Positions 1-9,090 of a DNA stretch of 64,000 bases are shown piece after piece. The notes beneath the pieces are model-generated. The model had not been told where the DNA came from. It saw only the letters and a program-made list of their open reading frames with translations, and did not search any database. The position numbers and the translations under genes are program-made. Source of the DNA: Mycobacteroides chelonae (GTDB lineage: Bacteria > Actinomycetota > Actinomycetes > Mycobacteriales > Mycobacteriaceae); contig NZ_CP050145.1 of assembly GCF_016767715.1 (NCBI RefSeq), positions 2,976,001-3,040,000 of the forward strand, read 5' to 3'. The first letter of the stretch is position 1; each line of letters opens with the position of its first letter.

Positions 1-781
1 GCATGCCGATGCCGCGAAATCCCATCGGCCACAATCCGATCAGGCCGCCGGTGGCGGATATCGCACGCGCCTCCTCGTCGCTGATGTAGCGCGGAAATTC
101 ATGGACCGCCAATGCGCCGGTGTGCGAACTGACCACCGGTGCGGACGTCTGATCGCAGACGGCCAAAGTGGTAGCCGCGTCGGCGTGCGCCAGATCTATC
201 AGCATGCCCAGCCGGTTGGCTTCTGCGACAACCTCTTTACCGAGGGCGGTCAGACCCGAGGAGTATCGTCCGGACCGCACTGCCCTGCTGCCCCTACTCC
301 CGGATAGCGACGTACCGATCGTTCCAAGGGCGTTGTCCGCGTAGTGCACCAGACCCAGCACCCGCACCCCCATGCGGTGAAGGTCGATCAGCCGATCCGG
401 TTGTGCTCCCACCACATCGGCGCCTTCGACACCGAGCATGACTGTGGCAGTGTCGCCTGCTTCGATCTGCTCTACGGTCTCCACCACCGCGATACCCGCC
501 GCGGAGGCCTCGGCCCGGGCCAGCTCCAGCTGGGCCTTCACGCCATTCCATGGCGAGCGCAGTCGCCATGCGGTACCCAGCAATGCGTCCCCGACTGCGG
601 TGACGATAGCGAGGTTCACCTTGCCCTTGGGCAACTGCGACAGCGGTTCGGACTGCATGTCTATTGTCTTGGCGCCCAATGTGCGCAGCCATCGCGGCAC
701 AATGCTCAGGCCGTGGGTGTGCATGTCGATGGTCAGCGCGGTGTCGTTGAGCTTCCTGGCTTGCTCGACCGTGGTGCTCAT
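1..781 (-). CDS. Dipeptidase, peptidase M19 family (partial, 3' end off window)
   Basis: The reading frame is open from an ATG at 781 to the window edge, so only the N-terminal 260 residues are visible. M19 dipeptidases are zinc enzymes that cleave dipeptides, often with D- or dehydro-residues. Landmarks in order are an N-terminal metal region (IDMHTHG, where the family more often has H-x-D), a central GVEGAD carrying the metal-bridging Glu, a DLAHA motif, a VSSHTGA motif and then SDEEARAISATGGLIGLW. It starts 25 bases after the aldolase stop, with a GAGG-type ribosome site 8 bases upstream, so the two genes form one operon. No signal peptide is seen, so it is probably cytoplasmic. The substrate is unknown. 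Confidence 0.85.
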   Translation of the reverse strand, partial: MSTTVEQARKLNDTALTIDMHTHGLSIVPRWLRTLGAKTIDMQSEPLSQLPKGKVNLAIVTAVGDALLGTAWRLRSPWNGVKAQLELARAEASAAGIAVVETVEQIEAGDTATVMLGVEGADVVGAQPDRLIDLHRMGVRVLGLVHYADNALGTIGTSLSGSRGSRAVRSGRYSSGLTALGKEVVAEANRLGMLIDLAHADAATTLAVCDQTSAPVVSSHTGALAVHEFPRYISDEEARAISATGGLIGLWPMGFRGIGM

Positions 782-806
782 ATCGGGCGCCTCGCGATTC
801 CGGGCA

Positions 807-1622
807 TCATTGGAGGGCCTCGGGGGCGGTTTTGATCACGTCGTCCCAGAGCGGCCGGAACTGGAACCATCCGGCGGCGGGGGTGCCGATCTGGTTGTAG
901 ACCGAGACGGCGGTGTCATGGTCGATCGATCGTGGTTCACCAGCGGCCATCGCGAGCAGCTGCGCCTGGCAGGAGCGTTCCATCGTGATGAACCACCAGG
1001 CGGCCTCCGCCACCGAGTGGCCCACGGTAAGCAGCCCGTGATTCTGCAAGATCACCGCCTTGGTGGACCCGAGCGCGGATCCGATCGCCCGGCCTTCTTC
1101 GAGGTCGCTAACCACGCCGCGGTAGTCGGTGTACACCGCGTGGTCTTCGTAAAAGGCGCATGCATCCTGCGTGATGGGCAGTAGCGGCTGCCCCAGCGAT
1201 GAGAACGCCTTGCCATGTATCGAGTGCGCGTGCGCCGCGGCGATCACATCGGGCCTGGCCTTGTGCACCTCGGAGTGAATGCAGAACGCCGCCCTGTTCA
1301 CCGGCCGGCTGCCGGTGATCACGTTGCCGTCGTGATCGACCTGGATCAGGTCGGACACGGTGATGTGCCGGAAGTTCATGCCGAAGGGGTTCACCCAGAA
1401 CGTATCGGGGAACTCCGGGTCCCGGACGGTGATGTGCCCGGCCACCCCTTCGGAGAAGCCGAATGCCCCGAATATCCGGAATGCGGCTGCCAACTCACGC
1501 AGTCGGCGATCACGCTCCTGCTCGACCGTCGCCGCCGGGGCCGGACTCATCGGGACGGCATCGGCGGAACCGACCATGTACGCGGACAATCCCTCGTCCA
1601 CCACAACATCTCCGGAGGTCAT
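807..1622 (-). CDS. Class II aldolase/adducin family protein
   Basis: 271 aa. The ATG at 1622 is chosen because an AAAGGTGG ribosome site precedes it; an upstream in-frame start at 1661 lies inside the operator. The fold is that of zinc-dependent class II aldolases such as fuculose-phosphate aldolase. The metal histidines are in AAHAHSIHG and LQNHGLL, with an acidic IHSEVHKARPDV segment before them. Related proteins act on small phosphorylated or keto-acid substrates, or decarboxylate; the substrate cannot be read here. It heads an operon with the M19 dipeptidase, divergent from a TetR gene. A near-identical TetR-type operator overlaps its promoter 15 bases before the start, so repression by the neighbouring regulator is likely. 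Confidence 0.85.
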   Translation of the reverse strand: MTSGDVVVDEGLSAYMVGSADAVPMSPAPAATVEQERDRRLRELAAAFRIFGAFGFSEGVAGHITVRDPEFPDTFWVNPFGMNFRHITVSDLIQVDHDGNVITGSRPVNRAAFCIHSEVHKARPDVIAAAHAHSIHGKAFSSLGQPLLPITQDACAFYEDHAVYTDYRGVVSDLEEGRAIGSALGSTKAVILQNHGLLTVGHSVAEAAWWFITMERSCQAQLLAMAAGEPRSIDHDTAVSVYNQIGTPAAGWFQFRPLWDDVIKTAPEALQ

Positions 1623-1636
1623 GTACCCACCTTTCA

Positions 1637-1651
1637 ATACATATCTGTATC
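1637..1651. promoter_or_regulatory. Putative TetR operator, copy 1 (aldolase promoter)
   Basis: ATACATATCTGTATC. It differs at one base of 15 from the second copy at 1822-1836. The half-sites ATAC and GTAT flank a 6-base spacer. It lies just upstream of the aldolase start on the minus strand. Confidence 0.55.
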
Positions 1652-1821
1652 TGATGATCACAAGCTACCCCCGCTGCGGAAAACCCGTCAAGAGGAGCTG
1701 CATCCGAAGATGCTGGCACGAATAATGCTTGATTACAGATCAACCAGATGACTGATCGTCGCGAATCGCCCTACCGCCATCTCGCGGTTTCTCCAGCTAT
1801 TTTGCGTGCACTCACTGTAGG

Positions 1822-1836
1822 ATACGTATCTGTATC
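1822..1836. promoter_or_regulatory. Putative TetR operator, copy 2 (tetR promoter)
   Basis: ATACGTATCTGTATC, preceded by G, giving the inverted repeat GATAC-N6-GTATC; the first ten bases, GATACGTATC, are themselves a perfect palindrome. It lies about 40 bases upstream of the TetR start, which suggests autoregulation. Confidence 0.55.
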
Positions 1837-1876
1837 GAAAATACGTTTCACGGATCACACCACAGAAGGGGCGCCC

Positions 1877-2506
1877 ATGCCGACCGGTTCGACGCGCCGA
1901 CGCGAACAGACCCGCGCCCGCCTGATGGAGGCCGCACTCGACGTGTTCGCCGACCGAGGATTCCATGGCGCCAGCATCGAGAACATCTGCGAAAAGGCAG
2001 GATTCACCCGAGGCGCGTTCTATTCGAACTTCACGGGTAAGGATGAACTCTTCTTCACCCTGTTCGATGCCAGCAGCGACCAGCTGATCGCCGCGCTGCG
2101 GGCAGCGCTGGATAAATGCCGCACGAGTCCCGACCCCATCAGCACCTTCATCGCCACCATCGACGACAAGGGGCCTGCGCAACGCCGCTGGTATCTCATC
2201 AGCATGGAGTTCACGTTGTACGCGATCCGTGAGCCCAGCGCCGCGGCGGTGCTGGCCGAGCACGATGCACGGCTGCGGCGCGAGGCCGCCGGCATCATCA
2301 ACGAACTGATGACGATCGCGAAGCGGGAACTGGTCATCGATGCCGAGCTCATTGCCCGGCTTGCCACCGCGCTGCGTGAAGGTGTGGCCGCACAGTTCTA
2401 CGTCGAACCTGAGCTGGCCGAGACACGCATGCTGGAACGCCTGGCCTTCCCCGCCATGCTGCGCGCGTTCTCTCAGCCCGCAGGGTCGATAGCCGGTATC
2501 GAATAG
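1877..2506 (+). CDS. TetR/AcrR family transcriptional regulator
   Basis: 209 aa. The ATG at 1877 follows a GAAGGGG ribosome site; the frame is open further upstream, but that would run through the operator. The N-terminal helix-turn-helix (residues about 12-58) has the classic TetR pattern RARLMEAALDVFADRGFHG, ICEKAGFTRGAFYSNF, and KDELF. The rest is an all-helical ligand domain of usual length with no recognisable specificity. It is divergent from the aldolase-dipeptidase operon. Two copies of a GATAC-N6-GTATC-like site lie in the shared promoter region, so it most likely represses both itself and that operon until a substrate-derived ligand binds. Confidence 0.92.
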   Translation: MPTGSTRRREQTRARLMEAALDVFADRGFHGASIENICEKAGFTRGAFYSNFTGKDELFFTLFDASSDQLIAALRAALDKCRTSPDPISTFIATIDDKGPAQRRWYLISMEFTLYAIREPSAAAVLAEHDARLRREAAGIINELMTIAKRELVIDAELIARLATALREGVAAQFYVEPELAETRMLERLAFPAMLRAFSQPAGSIAGIE

Positions 2507-2515
2507 CGGTGCCGC

Positions 2516-3643
2516 CTACCCGGTGACGCCCCAGACCTCAAGCCGGTTGCCGCCCTGCCGCTTGGCGGAGTACATCGCATGATCGGCATCGGCGACCAAT
2601 TGCCCAATGAGGTTGTCCGGAGCGGTATTCGACGTGGGCGATGGGCAGCTGGCAAGCCCGACACTCACCGTCACCGTGACCATGCCATCTAGAGATTCCG
2701 AACCTGCCCGGATCTGCTCGGCGACCTCTCGCGCCTGCGAGGCGGGCCCGAGTAGTGCGACACAGAACTCCTCCCCGCCAACACGCCCAACGACGGCGTC
2801 GCTGCCCGAAATCGCCTTGATGTGCGAGCCCACATCGGCGATCACCTGATCGCCGACACCGTGCCCAAAACGATCGTTGATCTGTTTGAACCGGTCGATG
2901 TCGATCATGATCACGCTCAGCTCAGATCGATCAGCTCGTGCCGCCTGGGCCAGCGTCGTCGACTGATCATCGAATCCTCGCCGGTTGTGCAGGCCGGTGA
3001 GCGGGTCGATACCGGCCGCCCGGGCATCACTGGTGAGCGCCAGCTGTGCGAAGTGGATGATCGGCGGCACCCCAACCAGCAGCGTCGCGGTGACCACCGA
3101 ATCCGCCATGGCCACGGCCCACCCCTGCTGCAGATCAATCGCAATCGCGAGGAAGGTCAGTGTGGCCAGAGATGCAAGCAAGTACAGAACGATGAGCCGT
3201 GCGCCGTGGAAGGAACATATGTAGATCGCCATCAGAGACAAGGAGATAAGGCCGTGCATGCCGGTGCCCCTGTCGGAGTCCGCGAAGCAGGCGATGCACA
3301 CGGAGGCAACCGAAGTAACCGAAAAGACCACAGATTCGGATTCCTTCGGCAGCGGCCCTAACCACCAGCGCAGCATCCAGAAAAATGCGAGCAGGCTGGC
3401 CAGAATGTCGAGCCACCGCCATACACCCGTACGCGGCCCCATCGGCGAAAACTCCATCGCGAGTGGGATGAGAGCCAGTGCGCCGGCGCATCCGCCGACG
3501 GCAGCACGCAGCGCCACACGCATGGAGCGCGTCGAGAAGTAACCCATCATCTGGTCGTAGCGTGACGGCGAGCTCCACCACCGTGTTAGGTCACCGAGAG
3601 GCAACGCGCTCGTGACCCCTCCGGTGCCGGTGAACGCACCCAT
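2516..3643 (-). CDS. Membrane GGDEF diguanylate cyclase
   Basis: 375 aa. The ATG at 3643 is preceded by AGGGGATAC; upstream in-frame starts lack a ribosome site. The N-terminal half (residues about 40-210) is a multi-pass membrane region of roughly six segments. The C-terminal half is a GGDEF domain running from DPLTGLHNRRGF through the metal-binding MIDIDRFKQINDRFGHGVGD to the active loop RVGGEEF and ending in DHAMYSAKRQGGN. GGEEF is a catalytically competent variant, so it should make cyclic di-GMP from two GTP at the membrane. The inhibitory RxxD site normally placed before the loop reads SGSD here, so product inhibition may be absent. No EAL domain or obvious partner is nearby. Confidence 0.9.
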   Translation of the reverse strand: MGAFTGTGGVTSALPLGDLTRWWSSPSRYDQMMGYFSTRSMRVALRAAVGGCAGALALIPLAMEFSPMGPRTGVWRWLDILASLLAFFWMLRWWLGPLPKESESVVFSVTSVASVCIACFADSDRGTGMHGLISLSLMAIYICSFHGARLIVLYLLASLATLTFLAIAIDLQQGWAVAMADSVVTATLLVGVPPIIHFAQLALTSDARAAGIDPLTGLHNRRGFDDQSTTLAQAARADRSELSVIMIDIDRFKQINDRFGHGVGDQVIADVGSHIKAISGSDAVVGRVGGEEFCVALLGPASQAREVAEQIRAGSESLDGMVTVTVSVGLASCPSPTSNTAPDNLIGQLVADADHAMYSAKRQGGNRLEVWGVTG

Positions 3644-3751
3644 GTATCCCCTATCGTGCTTCAGTTCGTCCCGACCGAAGCAAGTATGGCAACACACGAT
3701 CCCCAGAGTGGCAAGGCCGCCCTCACGCGACGACGACCTGGCGTGGTGGCG

Positions 3752-3850
3752 GCCGTGCACCCACATGTCGTACATGCCACAAACCGTTGTAAATCCGGCC
3801 GGTCTACTGAAAACCTTTTCCGGAGCTAATCAATAGGCCGGGCAATGCCG
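3752..3850. repeat. Segment duplicated at about 29109-29200 (upstream flank of hydrolase)
   Basis: This promoter-side flank of the hydrolase gene, including the stretch CCACAAACCGTTGTA, recurs with scattered differences just before the hydrolase pseudogene near 29.1 kb. It marks the left limit of the duplicated segment. Confidence 0.7.
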
Positions 3851-3875
3851 GCACGAAGGAGCACACGAACTCACT

Positions 3876-4925
3876 ATGATCTCGATTCCGGTCTCGGCGA
3901 GGAACTTGTTCGCCCTCACTCTCGGCGACGGGGTGCGCCCACCCACACCAACCAGCCATGTTGCCCTGTTCGACGAGCCACACCGCCAGTTGCGCCGTTA
4001 CGGCACTGACGATCCGCGCGAGTCCAGCGCTGTCCCAGTCTTGTTGGTTCCGCCGCTGGCAGCGTCGGCGACATGCTACGACCTAGCACCGGGTCAATCA
4101 CTGGTGGCGCACCTACTCGAGCAGGGTCGCACGCCCTACGTCGTCGACTACGGTGAGATCGGCTGGGCAGATAGACATCTGGGTCTGGAAGCCTTCTTCG
4201 CCGACATCATTCCGCAGGCCATCGAGCGCGTGCTCATCGATTCCGGCAAGGCGCAGCTGGACCTGATTGGATGGAGCCTGGGCGGCACCCTGAGCCTTTT
4301 AACCGCCGCAGCCGACCGCGGGTTGCCGATCCGCTCGATCGTCGCCATCGGCACCCCGTTGGACTACGGACAAATCCCGGGATATCCCGAAGCACGCCGA
4401 ATCACCAAACGCACCAACGGCTATGCCGTCACCACGGTGTTACGAGCGCTTGGCGGCATTCCCGCACCAGTGGTACAGGCCGCCTACCGCGCCACCTCGT
4501 GGGACCGAGAAATCAAACGACCCTGGTTCCTCCTGAACAATCTGGACAACACCGAAGCGTTGGCCAAGGCCGAAGTGATCGACCGGTTCCAGGACGCCTT
4601 CCCCGGTTATCCAGGACGGGCCGTCTCGCAGATGTGGGGACGATTCATCTATCACGATGAGATCGCCGCGGGCGTGGTCAATGTGGCCGGTTACACCCTG
4701 GACCTGACGGCGCTGACGTTGCCGATCCAGCTGTTCGGCAGCCACCGTGATGCCATCGCACCGTGGCAGTGTGTGCATCACGGCATGACGATGCTCAAGT
4801 CTGCGGACGTTCGGTTCACCACGGTGGAGGCAAGTCACCTCGGACTGGTGGCGCTGTCGGCCGGTGTCAACGAGACGTGGCCAGCCATCGATGAGTTCTT
4901 GGCCGAGTTGGACGGGCGCGAGTAA
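3876..4925 (+). CDS. Alpha/beta hydrolase, PHA synthase (PhaC)-like
   Basis: 349 aa. This alpha/beta-hydrolase fold protein resembles the PhaC/PhaC-like branch: an N-terminal VPVLLVPPLAASATCYDL, the YVVDYGEIGW strand, and the nucleophile elbow GWSLGG with Ser134. A GSHRDAIAPWQ acid region and an EASHLGLVALSAG histidine region complete a Ser-Asp-His triad. It is shorter than true class I PHA synthases and has Ser rather than Cys at the nucleophile, so a hydrolase or acyltransferase role is more likely than polymerase. A GAAGGAG ribosome site lies 14 bases before the ATG. A decayed copy of this gene and its flanks lies at 29.1-29.7 kb. The physiological substrate is unknown. Confidence 0.82.
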   Translation: MISIPVSARNLFALTLGDGVRPPTPTSHVALFDEPHRQLRRYGTDDPRESSAVPVLLVPPLAASATCYDLAPGQSLVAHLLEQGRTPYVVDYGEIGWADRHLGLEAFFADIIPQAIERVLIDSGKAQLDLIGWSLGGTLSLLTAAADRGLPIRSIVAIGTPLDYGQIPGYPEARRITKRTNGYAVTTVLRALGGIPAPVVQAAYRATSWDREIKRPWFLLNNLDNTEALAKAEVIDRFQDAFPGYPGRAVSQMWGRFIYHDEIAAGVVNVAGYTLDLTALTLPIQLFGSHRDAIAPWQCVHHGMTMLKSADVRFTTVEASHLGLVALSAGVNETWPAIDEFLAELDGRE

Positions 4926-5573
4926 GTCGCCGGCGTTCAGCGCCAATCCACCCGCATGAGAACGCGCGTGGATTGGCGGAACCCAGCCAAGGCCCTTCGC
5001 TGTCCGCCTCGCAGTCAGGAGCTTGTGTACCTCTGGAGTGCGGCGCTGACAATCGTGGGCGTCCGATTGGGCATGCTGAGTTCTCACGAGTGCAGGACAT
5101 GACTTCTCCGCCGCGTGCAGAGTTGAAGACCTCAGCCGAAGCTGTCCAATCGCATCAACCGCGCGTCGGCAACGTCACTTCACCACCCGGCCTTATCCCC
5201 GCATAACGTGTGCATTCCATCACCGGGAAACACCAACCATGAAATAACCGGCTCAGCAATGGTTTTAAGACTGCAACGGCTGGCCGAGTGGTTGTGCTGT
5301 TTTCGTCCTGTGGGTGCTGTACGCGACAGCTGCCGATCCGCGGCCAATGTTTGATCTGCCCGCCGATGCCCGCGAGATCGCCCGCCGTGATCTCGCCGAA
5401 CGGTTTGCGCCCTACGTCAGGTCGGTCCGGACGCAGATCCCGACCTGACGTCCTCGCACCGGCGCACCACGTGGGAGAAGGTCCGCGAACAAGGTGATCG
5501 ACCTGGCAATGGCGATTTGCACAACTCGGCGCAGCGGAATGCGCTGAAGCGGGGCGGTGAGATCGCGTGCCGG
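4926..5573. other. 648-base intergenic region: duplicated tail plus a possible gene remnant
   Basis: The first 205 bases or so (4926-5131) match the sequence after the hydrolase pseudogene up to tRNA-Val at 29.5-29.67 kb. Further on, 5347-5448 encodes a 33-residue open frame (MFDLPADAREIARRDLAERF and on) that stops. A coding-looking stretch follows in a shifted frame (5440-5560, containing HRRTTWEKVREQGDRPGN). The pattern suggests the remnant of a frameshifted gene, but I do not recognise the family. No other gene is seen. Confidence 0.35.
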
Positions 5574-7811
5574 TCAGCCGAGCGAGGGCAGCAGCAGCGG
5601 CTGTAGTCGGTAACCGGGAGGCTCGGTGCCGTGTAGATGCCGCACAAAATAGTCCCAGGTGCGACGTAGCGAATAGTGCAGCCAACCGTACAGCGAGTGC
5701 TCGGCACCAGGAATCATGATCAGGTCGAAGTCTTTGTCCGCCTTGATGAGTGCATCGGCCAGCCGCATCGTCATGTACGGGTGTGCGTTGTCGTCGAGTT
5801 CACCGTGGATTAGCAGCAGCTTGCCTTTCAGGTTGGCGGCCAGCGTGGTATTCGAGATCGCTGCTTGGCCTTCGGCGCTCAGATCGCCGTGGTAGTGCTC
5901 GGCCCACATTGCCAGGTTAAGGGCGTTGTCATGATTGCCCGAGACCGCGACGGCCACCGAGTAGAAGTCCGGATACTGCAGCACGGCACGCGCCGCAGCG
6001 AACGCGCCCGCGGACTGTCCCGTAATCCCGACTCGGGCGGTGTCCAGCCACGGATACCGCTGTCCGAGTTCGCGGATCGCGGCGATATGGTCGTCCAGGG
6101 CGCCGGCGTTGCCGAGATCTCCATAGGAGTGGTCATGAAATGCCTTGCTGCGCCCAGCGCTTCCACGACCGTCGATGGCCACCACCGCGAACCCGAGCGC
6201 GGCCAAAGCCTCCGGTTCGCCATAGTGCGGCGGGTTGAACGTCGGTGCGGCGCGGTAGAGCTGCGGCCCCGGATAGATGTGTTCGATGATCGGGTACGTG
6301 CGGTCCGGGTCCAGATCGTGCGGTCGCCAGAGCAGACCGTAGATGGAAGTCTTACCGTCCGCTGCGGTTGCCCGGAACCGCTCCGGCGGTTGCCAGCCCA
6401 GAATCTTCAGGTCGTCGGTGTCGGGCGTCTCCAACTCCACCACCACCTGACCATCCCCGTCGAGTACCACCGAGCGTGGCGGCAGGCTCGGGCTTGAGGC
6501 CCGATCCACCAGGTAGCCGCCCTGCGGCGGGCTGACCGCGTCATGATCCAGCTCGTCATCTGTGAGGCGGGTGAACCCGTTGCCGTCCAGTCCGATTCGG
6601 CAGAGCTGCCGCAGATACGGGTCGGCCTCGACCAGACCGTTGGCCGCGAAGTACACCTGTCGAGCCTTTTCGTCGACCCATAGCAGGCTGCTCACCAGCC
6701 ACGGCCCGGCAGTGATCTGGGTGACCTGGGCGCCGTCGGCCGAATAGAGGTACAGGTGGCCCCAACCGTCGCACTGCGACCACCACAGGATCTCGCCGGT
6801 GTCCAGCACGTGCACCATGTGCGGGTCGCCGAGCAGCACGGTCGGGTCGACCCGGGTCTGGCCCGTCTCGGTGATTAGCGTGCTGACCGCGCCGGTGGAC
6901 GCGTCGAGGCGACACAGTTGCAACGTCCGGGCGTCGCGGGATTGGTGCAGGTAATGAACGGCGTCCGCGCTCGACCACCAGGCGTAGACGAGTGCGACAT
7001 TGTGCATGATCGGTGTCGGCTCGGCCCGCTGCCGTACGACCGTGCGTTGCTCGACATCGAGCACGTTCCAGGTCATCGTTGCAACAGATTCCTCGCCGGG
7101 CATCGAGTAGCGGGTGCGGTGTTCCAGCGGCCGGCCACCGTCGGCCGGGCTGGATTCGACGAGCACCAGTTCGGGCACCTCGCGTTGATCGATGCGCGCA
7201 ACCAGGATTCGGGTGGAATCGGGCGACCAGTGCAGGATCATCGGCGCCGGAATACCCAGTGCACGCATCAGTGCGCGTCCGCCGGTGGTGTCCGGCAGGC
7301 CGCCGTAATCGAAGTAGGGTTCGGCGTCATCGGTGAGGGCATGCTCGGTGCCATCGACCCGGCTGCGGACCCAGATATTGCCATCGCGGCGGAACGCATC
7401 CCACCGCTCATCGGGCGAAGGGACCCCGCCAGGAATGGTTGCGGCAGTGTCAGATTCGGTGCAGGCGTTGTCCGCCCATTGCCAATTCCGGCCGAACGCG
7501 CTGAACAGCACCGCGTCGTCAGCCCGAATTTCCACGGCCACAATCGGTAGATCGGCACCGGTCACCGCCTGCCCAACTGCCGCCGACAGTGCGGCGGCCA
7601 GCGCGTCGTGGTCGAAGGCGGCACGACGAGTCCTCGCAGCGGGATCGACCGCGACGTACCGCGTTCCGACGCGGTACCAGAATCGGGCACCGTCGGCGAA
7701 CCACTGCGGTGTCAGCACAGTGCCCGGCACCCGCCGTGCCCGAGAAGGGAAAAGCATCTGCTCGGCACGCGCATAATCAGAATCGGTCAGCAATGTCGTC
7801 ACACCAGGCAT
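5574..7811 (-). CDS. S9 family prolyl oligopeptidase / dipeptidyl peptidase IV-like
   Basis: 745 aa from the ATG at 7811; an in-frame ATG at 7868 would add 19 residues that look unlike the family start. The N-terminal two thirds is a DPP-IV-type beta-propeller with many W- and Y-rich blades. The C-terminal alpha/beta-hydrolase catalytic domain starts near residue 510. The nucleophile Ser600 sits in GQSAG, the acid in LDDNAHP and the histidine in PGAEHSLYG; a GRGSAGR motif precedes the elbow. Such serine peptidases release dipeptides, often X-Pro, from peptide N-termini. There is no signal peptide, so it is probably cytoplasmic. It may be co-transcribed with the CPBP protease gene 72 bases upstream. 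Confidence 0.9.
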   Translation of the reverse strand: MPGVTTLLTDSDYARAEQMLFPSRARRVPGTVLTPQWFADGARFWYRVGTRYVAVDPAARTRRAAFDHDALAAALSAAVGQAVTGADLPIVAVEIRADDAVLFSAFGRNWQWADNACTESDTAATIPGGVPSPDERWDAFRRDGNIWVRSRVDGTEHALTDDAEPYFDYGGLPDTTGGRALMRALGIPAPMILHWSPDSTRILVARIDQREVPELVLVESSPADGGRPLEHRTRYSMPGEESVATMTWNVLDVEQRTVVRQRAEPTPIMHNVALVYAWWSSADAVHYLHQSRDARTLQLCRLDASTGAVSTLITETGQTRVDPTVLLGDPHMVHVLDTGEILWWSQCDGWGHLYLYSADGAQVTQITAGPWLVSSLLWVDEKARQVYFAANGLVEADPYLRQLCRIGLDGNGFTRLTDDELDHDAVSPPQGGYLVDRASSPSLPPRSVVLDGDGQVVVELETPDTDDLKILGWQPPERFRATAADGKTSIYGLLWRPHDLDPDRTYPIIEHIYPGPQLYRAAPTFNPPHYGEPEALAALGFAVVAIDGRGSAGRSKAFHDHSYGDLGNAGALDDHIAAIRELGQRYPWLDTARVGITGQSAGAFAAARAVLQYPDFYSVAVAVSGNHDNALNLAMWAEHYHGDLSAEGQAAISNTTLAANLKGKLLLIHGELDDNAHPYMTMRLADALIKADKDFDLIMIPGAEHSLYGWLHYSLRRTWDYFVRHLHGTEPPGYRLQPLLLPSLG

Positions 7812-7883
7812 CCAACACCCGGACGTAACGGCACAGTCAACACCGACTTGACCGCGCCGCAGCGGCACAGCGAGCCCCGGCAG

Positions 7884-8579
7884 TCAGTATCCGAGGCCGT
7901 GATACAAGATGCCCGCACTGTTATAGGCGATGTGCACCATGACCGCAGGCCAGATCGAACCTGAGCGCCACAGCAGAACACCATTGGCCAAACCGATCAT
8001 GAGGGCCAAAGGCATCACGGCGTTGATCCCATGTGCCACAGCGAAAACTGCCGCGCTGAAGACCACGCTGATGCAGCTCCCCCAGCGGAACAGGAAAGTC
8101 GCAAGCACGCCACGAAACAAAGCCTCCTCACCGAGCGGCGTCAAGATACCGCCAAGCCCCACTGCCACGATAAGAGGCACTGCTCCCGACCGAGCAGCAT
8201 CACGGTAGGGCTGCTTAACACCCTCCGACCCCGGAAACAGCGGATCAAAAATCGCCGAAACCGGCCAACTAAGCCCGAAGCACACCAGGCCGATGACGAC
8301 GCCGGTCAGCAGCCACAACAGACTCGTATGCCGCAACCCGAACGGACGGACATCACGAATCCGAACGAGGACCGCAGCAGCAAACGCTCCCAACGGCGCA
8401 AGCCCTGAAATCAGGAAGTTCACCTGTCCGAGGACAATGGGGAAATCTTCCGCCACGAAGTATGCGGCCACGCCGCCCACTAGATACAGAAAGACAGCGG
8501 TGGCCGCAGCTACCCCCAGTTCCAGCCAGCCGGGCCGCGCGGGTCCGCTCGCCACGCCGAAGTGCTCTACAACACTCAT
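7884..8579 (-). CDS. CPBP family intramembrane metalloprotease
   Basis: 231 aa, almost entirely membrane segments. The three motifs of the CPBP/Abi (Rce1-like) family are present in order: EEALFR (diacidic Glu pair, residue about 150), FAVAHG (F-x-x-x-H) and HIAYN (H-x-x-x-N). These residues are expected to bind the catalytic metal inside the membrane. Family members cleave prenylated or other membrane proteins, or act in bacteriocin immunity; no specific substrate is suggested here. It lies upstream of, and on the same strand as, the DPP-IV-like peptidase. It is the last gene before the tRNA-derived repeat at 8.7 kb. Confidence 0.88.
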   Translation of the reverse strand: MSVVEHFGVASGPARPGWLELGVAAATAVFLYLVGGVAAYFVAEDFPIVLGQVNFLISGLAPLGAFAAAVLVRIRDVRPFGLRHTSLLWLLTGVVIGLVCFGLSWPVSAIFDPLFPGSEGVKQPYRDAARSGAVPLIVAVGLGGILTPLGEEALFRGVLATFLFRWGSCISVVFSAAVFAVAHGINAVMPLALMIGLANGVLLWRSGSIWPAVMVHIAYNSAGILYHGLGY

Positions 8580-8710
8580 GGGGCGGAGTATCAGCTATGC
8601 CCTCAGGGCACACTCAAGCCTCATCGCGCCGTGGCGCTGCCATAAGCGAGTCAAGCTCTTATTGCACTCTTAATTAGTGCGGCGCGTGGCAAAGCAGAAA
8701 AACTCTCCGC

Positions 8711-8771
8711 CCTGTACTTCTTCTGTGGCCCCGGCTGGGGTTCGAACCAGCGACCCCTTGCGTGTGAGGCG
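8711..8771 (-). repeat. tRNA-Val 3'-half remnant, putative attachment site
   Basis: Some 61 bases closely match 29675-29735, with only about five differences. They cover about 15 bases beyond the tRNA 3' end, the acceptor 3' strand, the whole T arm and the 3' side of the anticodon stem, and stop at the anticodon loop. The rest of a tRNA is absent. A direct-repeat copy of a tRNA 3' half ending at the anticodon loop is the usual footprint of tyrosine-recombinase integration into a tRNA gene. The surrounding 8580-9090 holds no other recognisable feature. Confidence 0.6.
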
Positions 8772-9090
8772 CCTCCCATAAGGTCTACGCAGGTCGATTC
8801 AGCCTAGGGAAGTCCATCCAGCAGTATTTTTAGTCCAGGGCAAGCAGGTTCGTCTGTCCGTTGTGGGTCATCGGTGGGCCATCGCGGGTTGTTGTTCGCC
8901 TCGCTCCCCTCGCCTTCGTGCCGCAGCCACAGCAGCCCGTCACCAAAGGGTTTCCTGGTGATGCTCATCCACCAGCCGCACCGTCCACCCCTCGGCTCCT
9001 GTTCAATTTTCTTCTGGATGATCAACACGTTCCCGCCACAAACACAAAGCTCTCAGTTCAAAGGTCACCAAACCCTGGCCAGGCCAGCAA

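Noticed and set aside
8711..8771. A second functional tRNA-Val gene
   Set aside because: The 5' half (acceptor 5' strand, D arm, most of the anticodon arm) is missing, so it cannot fold as a tRNA.
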